Shown piece after piece: positions 15,856 to 23,562 of a DNA stretch of 37,056 nt. Under the pieces are notes generated by a model. The model made no database searches. It was given only the letters and a program-made list of their open reading frames with translations, and had not been told where the DNA came from. The stretch spans positions 1 through 37,056 of the forward strand of contig NZ_BAFB01000190.1 in NCBI RefSeq assembly GCF_000248075.1, given 5' to 3'. This DNA comes from Gordonia otitidis NBRC 100426. GTDB lineage: Bacteria; Actinomycetota; Actinomycetes; Mycobacteriales; Mycobacteriaceae. The first letter of the stretch is position 1; each line of letters opens with the position of its first letter. The translations under genes and the position numbers were made by a program.

Positions 15856-16656
15856 TCACGAGCCGTCGAGCTTCTCCATGAGGGCCGGTAAGTCGGCGAC
15901 GGAGCCGATCACGTGATCGGGAACCGGACCGAACTCGTCGCGCTGCAGCGCCCGCAGGGCCTCCTCACGGAATTTTCCGGTCCGGACGAGCACGCCGATC
16001 AGCGCAGACGCCTGGGCTCCGAGGACGTCGTTGTGCATGTCGTCACCGACCATCACCACCTGGGTCGGTTCGAGATTCATCAACTCGACCGCGGCGCGGA
16101 ATCCCAACGGTGACGGCTTGCCGATCGCACGGATCTTGCGGCCCGACGCTTTCTCCAGACCCTCGAGGTACACGCCGGTGTCGATCGACAGCCCCCGCTC
16201 GGTCGACCAGATCATGGACCGGTGCATCGCCACCACCGGCGTACCCGAGAGCATCTTCTCCAGCACGGTCGACAGAGCGGAGTGCGTGAAAACCGGACCG
16301 GCGCCCCCGAGTACGACGACCTCGGCCTCTGCCGGGTCGTCGGTCAGTGGGACACCGGTCATGTCCTCGGCGATCGGCCCCTCGTTGAGTACCCAGGTGA
16401 GCTTGCCCGGATAGTTCCGGGCGAGAAACTCGGCGGTGAGCTTGGCCGCGGTCAGGATCTCGTGCGGCTCGACGTCGAATCCAGTGTTGGCGAGCGCCTC
16501 GGCGATCTGTGAACGAGATCGTGAGGTGGTGTTGGTCAAGAACATTCGCGGATACCCACGCTCGGCGAGATCCTCGATCGCTTCGACGGCGCCGGGCAGC
16601 GCATGCCACGAGGTGACCATCACCCCGTCGATGTCGAGCAGCAGACCCAGCGCCAT
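15856..16656 (-). CDS. HAD-IIA family phosphatase (NagD-like)
   Basis: A 266-residue haloacid dehalogenase superfamily hydrolase of the IIA type. Motif I is LLDIDGVM with the nucleophile D8 and acid D10. Motif II is FLTNTTSRS. The lysine motif lies in RAIGKPSPLGFRAAVE and the acidic motif IV is VMVGDDMHNDVLGAQ. The cap sits between motifs II and III, as in NagD, 4-nitrophenylphosphatases and the mammalian TMEM-like HDHD2 relatives. It dephosphorylates a small phosphorylated metabolite; the substrate is unknown. It is cytoplasmic. It is divergent from moeA with 100 bases between, and it ends directly at the repeat array. Confidence 0.9.
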   Translation of the reverse strand: MALGLLLDIDGVMVTSWHALPGAVEAIEDLAERGYPRMFLTNTTSRSRSQIAEALANTGFDVEPHEILTAAKLTAEFLARNYPGKLTWVLNEGPIAEDMTGVPLTDDPAEAEVVVLGGAGPVFTHSALSTVLEKMLSGTPVVAMHRSMIWSTERGLSIDTGVYLEGLEKASGRKIRAIGKPSPLGFRAAVELMNLEPTQVVMVGDDMHNDVLGAQASALIGVLVRTGKFREEALRALQRDEFGPVPDHVIGSVADLPALMEKLDGS

Positions 16657-16756
16657 GCTCCGAATCTAGTGCGGGTCGAGCGCGAGCGCAGAGCGGGGAA
16701 CGCCCCACCGACACAGCTGCTTCATCGGCGTCCGATTCGCGTGGCATGCTGAGCTG

Positions 16757-18001
16757 ATGCGTTCCGTCGCCGACCATCGTTCGATCGTGTGGGAGTTGTT
16801 CGGACCACCCGAAGCAGTCCGGGTCGCAGTCCCCGACGCGCTGGGAATGCCCACCGTCCACGACACCCTTGCCGACCTCGCGATGCCCGCCTTCGACAAT
16901 TCCGCGATGGATGGTTACGCGGTGCGCGCGGCCGACATCGCGACCGCAACGCCGACCGATCCGATCCGGCTGCCCGTCGCCGACGACATCCCCGCCGGCC
17001 GTACCGGGCGGGTGACACTCGCGCCGGGCACGGCGGCGCGGATCATGACCGGCGCACCGCTGCCCGACGGCGCTGACGCCGTGGTGCAGGTCGAGCTCAC
17101 CGACGGCGACTTCGCCGTCGACGCCGCGGCGGAATCGACGGTCGGGTTCACCTCGGCCGTGGACGCGGGCAAGCACATCCGTCGAGCCGGCTCCGACATC
17201 GCGAGAGGTGAGATCGCTCTCCCCGCAGGCACGGTGCTCGGCGCCGCGCAGATCGGTTTGTTGTCGGCACTCGGCATCGCCGACGTCGAGGTGGCACGCC
17301 AGTTACGCGTCGTAGTGCTCTCGACCGGATCAGAACTGGTCGAACCGGGAAAACCCCTGCGGCACGGGCAGATCTACGAGTCCAACGGCGCCATGCTGAC
17401 CGCGGCGGTCACCGAGGCCGGCGGACGAGCGCGGCATGTGCACTTCGTCGCCGACAACGTCACCGACTTCCTCGAGCGCCTCGACGAGGCGTCGGCAGAC
17501 GCCGACCTGATCATCACGTCCGGCGGTGTGAGCGCCGGGGCCTACGAGGTGGTCAAGGACGCACTCGGTGGCACTGACGGAGGCGTCGAGTTCGTGAAGG
17601 TCGCGATGCAGCCCGGGATGCCGCAGGGGTGTGGCCATCACCGTGACCCGACCGGGCGTCCGGTTCCGATCATCACACTCCCGGGAAACCCGGTCAGTTC
17701 GCTGGTGTCGTTCGAGGTGTTCATCAGGCCTCCGCTGCGCGCGGCGATGGGCTTGCCCGCCCACCGGCCGGGATTTTCCGCCCGGCTCGGCTCCGACGTC
17801 CGCTCGCCGGAGGGCAAGAGACAGTTTCTGCGCGGCGTCGTCGTACACGATGCGTCCGACGTCCCACCCGTGGTCGAGCCGATCGGGCCCCCCGGCTCAC
17901 ATCACCTGCGATATCTCGCCGGGGCCAACGCCCTCATCGACATCCCTGCCGAGGTCACGTCGTTGCCTGCCGGTTCGGTCGTCGACGTCGTCGTTCTCTG
18001 A
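16757..18001 (+). CDS. moeA: Molybdopterin molybdenumtransferase
   Basis: A 414-residue MoeA protein, which inserts molybdenum into adenylylated molybdopterin to give the molybdenum cofactor. Visible family motifs are PAFDNSAMDGYAVRAADI (domain III lead), RIMTGAPLPDGADAVV, LSTGSELVEPGKPLRHGQIYESN, the catalytic-loop TSGGVSAGAYEVVKD, MQPGMPQGCG and TLPGNPVSSLVSFEVF. All expected regions are present, so the enzyme is likely active. Position and orientation beside psd and pssA match moeA2 (Rv0438c) of M. tuberculosis. No strong ribosome site precedes the ATG at 16757. No other molybdopterin synthesis gene lies nearby, although an E1-like domain occurs at 31.5-32.6 kb. Confidence 0.95.
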   Translation: MRSVADHRSIVWELFGPPEAVRVAVPDALGMPTVHDTLADLAMPAFDNSAMDGYAVRAADIATATPTDPIRLPVADDIPAGRTGRVTLAPGTAARIMTGAPLPDGADAVVQVELTDGDFAVDAAAESTVGFTSAVDAGKHIRRAGSDIARGEIALPAGTVLGAAQIGLLSALGIADVEVARQLRVVVLSTGSELVEPGKPLRHGQIYESNGAMLTAAVTEAGGRARHVHFVADNVTDFLERLDEASADADLIITSGGVSAGAYEVVKDALGGTDGGVEFVKVAMQPGMPQGCGHHRDPTGRPVPIITLPGNPVSSLVSFEVFIRPPLRAAMGLPAHRPGFSARLGSDVRSPEGKRQFLRGVVVHDASDVPPVVEPIGPPGSHHLRYLAGANALIDIPAEVTSLPAGSVVDVVVL

Positions 18002-18094
18002 GAGTGGCTGCGTCGAGTCGGCCGGGTCGGGCGTCGCTAAGCTGAACGGACGCGACGGACAAGCCCGACGCGACCGACCCGGGAGGATGATCAG

Positions 18095-18907
18095 GTGGCC
18101 AGGCGCCCGCGACCGGACGCATCAGCGCAACATCCGGCAACCGAATCCGACGGCCCGTTGCGCTCCGGCCTGACCCCGACGCATCTACTCGCCCTTGCGC
18201 GCGAGACCCTTCCCCCGATCCATCCCGCGGGTTTGCCGTTCGTGGCGGCTGCGTCGGCGGTGGCGCTCGCCGGGCGACGGCGACGGTGGGTAGCCGTACC
18301 GGCAACCGCTGCGGCCGGTGCCTGCGCCGCATTCTTCCGACATCCCTCACGAGTACCGCCGACCGAGGCGGGCGTGGTCGTGGCCCCGGCCGACGGAATC
18401 GTCAGCCTCGTCGACGAGGCCGTCCCGCCACCGGAGTCCGGCCTCGGACTACAGCCCCGGCCACGCGTGTCGACCTTCCTGTCGATCTTCGACGTCCATG
18501 TGCAGCGCGTGCCCATCGGCGGCACGGTGCTGTCGGTGACCCACACGCCGGGGACGTTCGTCTCGGCCGACCTTCCGGAGGCGAGCTCGGCGAACGAGCG
18601 CACCACGATGGTGCTGCGACCCGACGGCACACCCTCGCCCGACGACCCCTCCCCGCGCGACACCGACATCGCCGTCGTGCAGATCGCCGGTCTGCTCGCA
18701 CGTCGCATCGTGTGCGAGCCCGAGGTCGGCGACCACCTCGCCATAGGCGACACGTACGGGCTCATCAGATTCGGCTCGCGCGTGGACGTCTACCTTCCAC
18801 CGAACACGCAGCAGCGTGTGTTGATCGGGCAGCGCACCGTCGGCGCCGAGACCCCGCTCGCGGTACTCGGTGGGTCGGGGACGACACCTGTCGGCGACGG
18901 CGGGTGA
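18095..18907 (+). CDS. psd: Phosphatidylserine decarboxylase
   Basis: A 270-residue short-form phosphatidylserine decarboxylase, which turns phosphatidylserine into phosphatidylethanolamine at the membrane. The GTG start has GGGAGG eight bases ahead. A hydrophobic segment lies near residues 46-82. D100 in APADGIV and H135 in IFDVHVQRVP are the self-cleavage and decarboxylation residues. The proenzyme is predicted to cut between G227 and S228 in IRFGSRVDVYL, which leaves a pyruvoyl group on the small subunit. The start of pssA follows the stop almost immediately, so substrate and product enzymes are co-expressed. This matches the Rv0437c-Rv0436c order. Confidence 0.95.
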   Translation: MARRPRPDASAQHPATESDGPLRSGLTPTHLLALARETLPPIHPAGLPFVAAASAVALAGRRRRWVAVPATAAAGACAAFFRHPSRVPPTEAGVVVAPADGIVSLVDEAVPPPESGLGLQPRPRVSTFLSIFDVHVQRVPIGGTVLSVTHTPGTFVSADLPEASSANERTTMVLRPDGTPSPDDPSPRDTDIAVVQIAGLLARRIVCEPEVGDHLAIGDTYGLIRFGSRVDVYLPPNTQQRVLIGQRTVGAETPLAVLGGSGTTPVGDGG

Positions 18908-18908
18908 C

Positions 18909-19970
18909 ATGCCGAACACCAATCGAGTCGGTGTCGACCGCACGCCGCTGCACTACCGCAATCCGTCGATCCGATCGACGCGTCGTCGCACACCGAATCG
19001 CGCCGAGTCGGACGTCGAGCAGAGAAGCCTGAGACGCCAAGCGGCCGCCGGCCGCATGTTCGTGCCGTCGGCGCTGACGATTCTCGCGATCTGTGCGGGC
19101 CTGACGGCGGTGCGTGCTGTCATCGACGACAACGTCAACCTCGCCATGGCACTCGTCGTCGCGGCGGCCCTGCTCGACGGAATCGACGGGCGGGTGGCCC
19201 GACTCATGGGGGCGACCACCAAGATCGGCGCCGAGATCGACTCACTCGCCGACGCCATCAACTTCGGCGTGGTTCCCGCCCTGATCGTCTATCTCTACCT
19301 GCTCCGCGGGCACGACCTGGGCTGGGGATTCGCGCTCATCTACTGCTGCGCGATCGTGCTGCGCCTCGCTCGGTTCAACACATTGCTCGACGACACCGAC
19401 GCTCCGCGCTACACCCGCGACTTCTTCGTCGGAGTTCCCGCGCCGGCTGCGGCACTCGTCGCACTACTCCCGATCGGTCTCGCCCAGCAGTTCGGCGACG
19501 GCTGGTGGACGTCACCGCTGATCGTGGGGTGTTGGCTGATCATCGTCGCGCTCATGGCGGTCAGCCGCATCCCGACGGCATCGCTCAAGACATCGTCGGT
19601 GCATCCGCGGATGCTCGCCGGACTGCTGATCCTCGTGGCCATCGGGGCTGCGCTGCTGTTGACCTACCCGTACGTGTTGATGATCGTGTTGGTTGCCGCC
19701 TACGTCGCACATATCCCATTCGCGTGGCGCAGTCGGCGTTGGGTACAAGCCAGGCCCGAGCACTGGGACGCGCTGCCGGCCGAACGTCGAGCCGAACGTC
19801 GGGCGATCGCACGTAGCCAGCCCCGACGTGTACTGCCGCCGCGGAAATCCACCGCCAGGCTCGGCCTGCACAAACCGGGAGCAGGGACGATCCCGGAGAC
19901 GACGATCGGCGAGCCTCCCGCGGCCGGGGCGGGGGCAACCGACGACTCGGGAACCGGGGGTAGCCGGTGA
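18909..19970 (+). CDS. pssA: CDP-diacylglycerol-serine O-phosphatidyltransferase
   Basis: A 353-residue integral membrane CDP-alcohol phosphatidyltransferase that makes phosphatidylserine from CDP-diacylglycerol and serine. The signature D-x2-DG-x2-AR-x8-G-x3-D-x3-D is complete: DGIDGRVAR, then G, AEID and SLAD. About eight membrane helices follow a basic N-terminal tail. The C-terminal 75 residues are hydrophilic, rich in Arg then Gly/Ala/Thr, and longer than in typical bacterial homologues. The gene lies one base beyond the psd stop and overlaps the AAA ATPase gene start (GTGA). The assignment to serine rather than inositol or glycerol phosphate rests on the neighbouring psd. Confidence 0.94.
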   Translation: MPNTNRVGVDRTPLHYRNPSIRSTRRRTPNRAESDVEQRSLRRQAAAGRMFVPSALTILAICAGLTAVRAVIDDNVNLAMALVVAAALLDGIDGRVARLMGATTKIGAEIDSLADAINFGVVPALIVYLYLLRGHDLGWGFALIYCCAIVLRLARFNTLLDDTDAPRYTRDFFVGVPAPAAALVALLPIGLAQQFGDGWWTSPLIVGCWLIIVALMAVSRIPTASLKTSSVHPRMLAGLLILVAIGAALLLTYPYVLMIVLVAAYVAHIPFAWRSRRWVQARPEHWDALPAERRAERRAIARSQPRRVLPPRKSTARLGLHKPGAGTIPETTIGEPPAAGAGATDDSGTGGSR

Positions 19971-22300
19971 GCGCGCAATTGTCGTTGACCGCGCGCCTCA
20001 ACACGTCCGCCGCCGACTCGCGTCGGGGCATCGTCCGCGCACATCCCGAGGCGTTGACCGCATTGGGATTACGTGAATGGGACGCGGTGTCGATCACCGG
20101 CGCACGCGTGACCGCGGCCGTGGTCGCCGCAGCACCGTCGGGAACGCCCACCGGCACGTTGTTGCTCGACGACATCACGTTCTCGAATGCGGGCATCAAA
20201 GAGAACGCGTCGGTGGTCATCTCCGCCGTCACGGTCTCCGGCGCGTCACGGGTGATCGTGACAGGCTCGGCAGTCGCAAGCAGGGGCGTCGACGAGGCGA
20301 CGCTGCGACGCGCGCTGCTCGGAAAGGTGTTGTCGGTCGGCGACGCGGTCTCGCTGTTGCCGCGCGACCTCGGCCCTGAACTCACCGCGAGCGCCACGAC
20401 GCGCGCGCTGACGCTGTCGGTCGGGATCACGTGGACCAACGAGCTGCTGACCGTGACCGCCACCGCCCCGGTCTCGCCCGTCAGCGTCCAACCCTCTACC
20501 GCTGTGCTCTGGGCGGATGGCGGATCCGACGATGCCCTCGGCATTGATCCCGGTGCCGTCGGCGCGAATCCTGGTGCCGTCAGCGCGAATCCCGGTGCCG
20601 TCAGCGCGAATCCCGGTGCCCTCGGCGGGAAACCCGGTGCCGTCGGCGGGTCAGGGCGGGGCTGGGGTACGACGCTGCCCGGCATCCCGTCACCGGGGCA
20701 CGGCGTGCGGCCGGCCTCGGAGCTGGTCGGGGTCGACACGCAGGTCGCGAAGCTCACCGAGTGGCTCGACATCACGCTCGACGAGCCCGAGGTGTTGCGT
20801 GCTCTCGGCGCCACACCACGTCTCGGCGTGCTGATCTCGGGTCCGGCGGGATCCGGAAAGGCCACACTGGTCCGATCCGTCTGTGCCGCAAGAACACTGA
20901 CCACCATCGACGGCCCAACTGTCGGCTCGCTGGAGGCATCGGCGCGCCTGCGAGCGGTGACCGATGCGATCGCAAACCTTCGTCGTACCGGGTCGGGCGT
21001 ACTGCTCATCACCGACGTCGACGCGCTGCTGCCCGTCGAACCCGAACCGGTCTCGACACTGATCCTCGACGAGTTGCGTGCTGCGATCGCGCCGCCGGTC
21101 ACCGCCGACGCCGGTGGTACGCAGCCCGACCACCTCGCCCTGATCGTGACCAGTGCCGAACCTGCGGGCCTCGACGAACGTCTACGCGGACCCGACCTGT
21201 GCGACCGGGAGCTCGTCATCGGCCTGCCGGACGCTGCACGTCGCGCTCGGATACTCGGCGTGATCCTCACCGGGGTACCCACGGACGGCGCGCTCGATCT
21301 CGATGACATCGCTTCTCGGACGCCGGGTTTCGTCGCGGGAGACCTCGCGGCCCTCGCGCGCGAGGCGGCACTGCGCGCTGCGGCCAGGGCAAGCTCGACG
21401 GACACGGCACCCACACTGACCGACGCCGACCTCGTCGGCGCACTCGACGTCATCCGTCCGGTTTCACGTCTTCGGACGCCCGAGGTGGCCGTCGGATCGA
21501 TCACGCTCGACGACGTCGGCGACATGACCGAGACCAAACAGGCGCTGACCGAGACCGTGCTCTGGCCGCTCCAGCATCCCGACACCTTCACCCGACTCGG
21601 CGTCGAACCACCGCGCGGCGTACTCCTCTACGGGCCACCCGGGTGCGGCAAGACCTTCGTGGTCCGTGCACTCGCGGCGTCGGGCATGCTCTCGGTTCAC
21701 ATGGTCAAGGGTGCCGAACTGATGGACAAGTGGGTCGGTTCGTCGGAGAAGGCAGTGCGCGACCTGTTCGCCGCGGCGCGGGAGTCGGCACCCTCGTTGA
21801 TCTTCCTCGACGAGGTCGACGCCCTCGCACCGCGCCGCGGCCAGTCGACGGACTCGGGTGTCGGCGATCGCGTGGTGGCCTCGCTGCTGACCGAACTCGA
21901 CGGCGTCGAACCGCTACAGGATGTCGTCGTCCTCGGCGCGACCAACCGGCCCGACCTCATCGACCCGGCACTCCTGCGCCCGGGTCGGTTGGAGCGACTC
22001 GTGTTCGTGCCGCCGCCGGACGCACAGGCGCGCGCCGACATCCTGCGGACCTCGGGCCGCAAGGTGCCGCTTGCCGACGGTATCGACCTCGACGCGCTGG
22101 CCGACGACCTCGAGGGTTATTCGGCAGCCGACTGCTCGGCACTGCTTCGCGAGGCGGCGCTGGCGGCCATGCGCCGGGACATCGACGCGGCGACCGTCAC
22201 TGCCGACGACGTCGCCGACGCGCGGAAACGCGTGAGACCGTCGCTCGACGCTGCCCAGGTCGAGAACCTACGCGCCTACGCCGACCGTCGTAAGGAATGA
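19967..22300 (+). CDS. Cdc48/VAT-like double AAA ATPase
   Basis: A 777-residue protein with a Cdc48-like N-terminal double-psi barrel half (residues about 3-175), a Gly-Pro-Ala-Val-rich repeat linker (195-227) and two AAA modules. D1 has Walker A GPAGSGKAT (K298), but its Walker B reads LLITDVDAL (346-353), so the usual DE pair is TD. D2 has Walker A GPPGCGKT (K562), an intact Walker B LIFLDEVDAL (D615, E616), the pore loop KWVGSSEK, sensor GATNRP and RPGRLERL. D2 is therefore the likely motor, with D1 mainly structural. The family unfolds or remodels proteins. The GTG start overlaps the pssA stop (GTGA), and the order matches Rv0435c. Its client proteins are unknown. Confidence 0.93.
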   Translation: MSAQLSLTARLNTSAADSRRGIVRAHPEALTALGLREWDAVSITGARVTAAVVAAAPSGTPTGTLLLDDITFSNAGIKENASVVISAVTVSGASRVIVTGSAVASRGVDEATLRRALLGKVLSVGDAVSLLPRDLGPELTASATTRALTLSVGITWTNELLTVTATAPVSPVSVQPSTAVLWADGGSDDALGIDPGAVGANPGAVSANPGAVSANPGALGGKPGAVGGSGRGWGTTLPGIPSPGHGVRPASELVGVDTQVAKLTEWLDITLDEPEVLRALGATPRLGVLISGPAGSGKATLVRSVCAARTLTTIDGPTVGSLEASARLRAVTDAIANLRRTGSGVLLITDVDALLPVEPEPVSTLILDELRAAIAPPVTADAGGTQPDHLALIVTSAEPAGLDERLRGPDLCDRELVIGLPDAARRARILGVILTGVPTDGALDLDDIASRTPGFVAGDLAALAREAALRAAARASSTDTAPTLTDADLVGALDVIRPVSRLRTPEVAVGSITLDDVGDMTETKQALTETVLWPLQHPDTFTRLGVEPPRGVLLYGPPGCGKTFVVRALAASGMLSVHMVKGAELMDKWVGSSEKAVRDLFAAARESAPSLIFLDEVDALAPRRGQSTDSGVGDRVVASLLTELDGVEPLQDVVVLGATNRPDLIDPALLRPGRLERLVFVPPPDAQARADILRTSGRKVPLADGIDLDALADDLEGYSAADCSALLREAALAAMRRDIDAATVTADDVADARKRVRPSLDAAQVENLRAYADRRKE
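20545..20650 (+). repeat. In-frame 21-base repeats encoding the PGAV-type linker
   Basis: About five 21-base units containing GGTGCCGTC, each encoding a heptapeptide such as NPGAVSA (residues about 195-227 of the AAA protein). They are nearly identical in DNA and lie exactly in the hinge between the N-domain and D1, so copy number could vary without breaking the frame. Confidence 0.8.
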
Positions 22301-22337
22301 TCGGTCGCCGCACGGCCCGCCCGGCGAACAGCCGCGA

Positions 22338-22928
22338 TCAACTAGTCTGTGTGCCCGCCTGGCCGGTTTGACCCTGCTGGCTGGTCTGACCCTGTTGGCC
22401 ACCGGGAAGCTGCCCGGTGGGCGCCTGGCCGTTGGGAAGCTGACCCGTCTGACCGTTGGGCGCCTGGCCCTGCTGTCCGAACGGTGATTGCCCGTTGCTC
22501 CCCATCCCACCGCCGTTCTGCCCCATCCCACCGCCGTTCTGCCCCATCCCACCGCCGTTCATACCCGGCATGCCGCCACCGTTGCCGCCGGGGCCACCCA
22601 TCTGGCTCTGGCCGGACGAGTTGTCGTGGCCGACGACGTAACCCGCGCCGAAACCGAGGAGACCGAAGCCGACGGCAAGCCCGATGCCGCCGGCGATGAT
22701 CGCGTTCTTGACCTTCGGCGGTACCTGCCGCGCGGCCGAGCCCGCGGTCACCGGCTCTGCGCCCTCCTGTACCGGCGGCTGACCTGCGACCTGCGGCTGA
22801 ACGGGTGCGGTTGCGGCCCGGGCGCCCACGCGCTCGGTGTTCTCGAAATATCCGGGGCCGGCAGCATTCGCGGGACCGCCGGAGTTCTCGGGGTTGATCG
22901 AATTCTCGGGGGTGGTGGGTGCGGACAT
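22338..22928 (-). CDS. Single-pass membrane protein with Gly/Gln/Asn-rich C-terminus
   Basis: A 196-residue protein using the ATG at 22928, which has AGGGAG nine bases ahead; longer starts upstream are weaker. The N-terminal third is hydrophilic and rich in Pro, Asn and Ala. One strong helix (NAIIAGGIGLAVGFGLLGFG, about residues 75-98) follows. The rest is low-complexity, with repeated GGGMGQN heptads, then QGQ and PNGQ repeats. No enzyme domain is recognised. The layout suggests a cytoplasmic head and a disordered external tail, or the reverse. It converges on the AAA ATPase gene (37 bases apart) and lies near a lipoprotein gene of the same strand. No function can be assigned. Confidence 0.7.
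   Translation of the reverse strand: MSAPTTPENSINPENSGGPANAAGPGYFENTERVGARAATAPVQPQVAGQPPVQEGAEPVTAGSAARQVPPKVKNAIIAGGIGLAVGFGLLGFGAGYVVGHDNSSGQSQMGGPGGNGGGMPGMNGGGMGQNGGGMGQNGGGMGSNGQSPFGQQGQAPNGQTGQLPNGQAPTGQLPGGQQGQTSQQGQTGQAGTQTS
22497..22562 (-). repeat. 21-base tandem repeats encoding GGGMGQN heptads
   Basis: Three near-identical 21-base units (plus-strand core CCCATCCCACCGCCGTTCTG) encode consecutive GGGMGQN/GGGMGSN heptads in the membrane protein's tail, preceded by a related GGGMPGMN unit. Confidence 0.8.
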
Positions 22929-23070
22929 CGCGGGGTTCTCCCTCATCTCGGGTGCGCGGTGAGCGAGCACCGACCTCCGGCACGCGCTCACATCGCATCA
23001 ACAGTGCCGTCCACGGTGCCGACGACGCCTTGCGCCCGACTGCGCGCCCTCTGGGAATCGGCTGTGCGGG

Positions 23071-23487
23071 TCAGCTGGTCGTGATCGTGTAGAACACGGA
23101 CGACCCGCCCGACGCCGCAGCAGGTGTCACACCCGCGCTGACCCAGTAGGTGGTGCCACTCTTGTCCGCGGTCAACACCACCACGGATTGCCCGTTCTGC
23201 GATGTCCGCTGTGACTCCGTGTACCCGGCATCGGTGAGCTTCTTGACCGCGGAGTCCAGGACGTTCGAGTCGCTCGCGGGAGCCTGCACCGTCACAGACC
23301 ATCCCTTTCCCGCAGCACCAGAAGCACTCAGCACAGTGCCGTCGATCAGCGGGACCTGATCGGTCGGAAAGTCAGACGGTAGTGCCACTCCTTTGAGACC
23401 GCTGTCCTTATCCGCAGAGCAACCGCCGATGACCAGGGCAAGCGCACACGTCAACAGGACGACGGTGAACCTGACTAAGCGCGACAT
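23071..23487 (-). CDS. Putative lipoprotein
   Basis: A 138-residue secreted lipoprotein. The ATG at 23487 is chosen because it puts a textbook lipoprotein signal at the N-terminus: MSRLVRF, a hydrophobic core, then the lipobox IGGC with the cysteine near residue 23. The mature part is small, Ser/Thr/Ala-rich and beta-strand-like (GWSVTVQAPASD, SVVVLTADKSGTTYWVSAG). No domain is recognised. It is divergent from mrpA with only 75 bases between, so the two promoters must overlap. The resemblance to other small mycolata lipoproteins of unknown role is only in general form. Confidence 0.8.
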   Translation of the reverse strand: MSRLVRFTVVLLTCALALVIGGCSADKDSGLKGVALPSDFPTDQVPLIDGTVLSASGAAGKGWSVTVQAPASDSNVLDSAVKKLTDAGYTESQRTSQNGQSVVVLTADKSGTTYWVSAGVTPAAASGGSSVFYTITTS

Positions 23488-23562
23488 GACTGCAACGGTA
23501 AGATAAACAAGCGGGCAGTTGCTCCGTGACACCCCGCCAATCGACGAAAGACGGAGTGCCCT

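Noticed and set aside
19585..21591. A 668-codon minus-strand open frame opposite pssA and the AAA ATPase gene
   Set aside because: Low-complexity Ser/Arg/Pro translation, no domain, and it lies fully opposite two recognisable genes; typical high-GC shadow.
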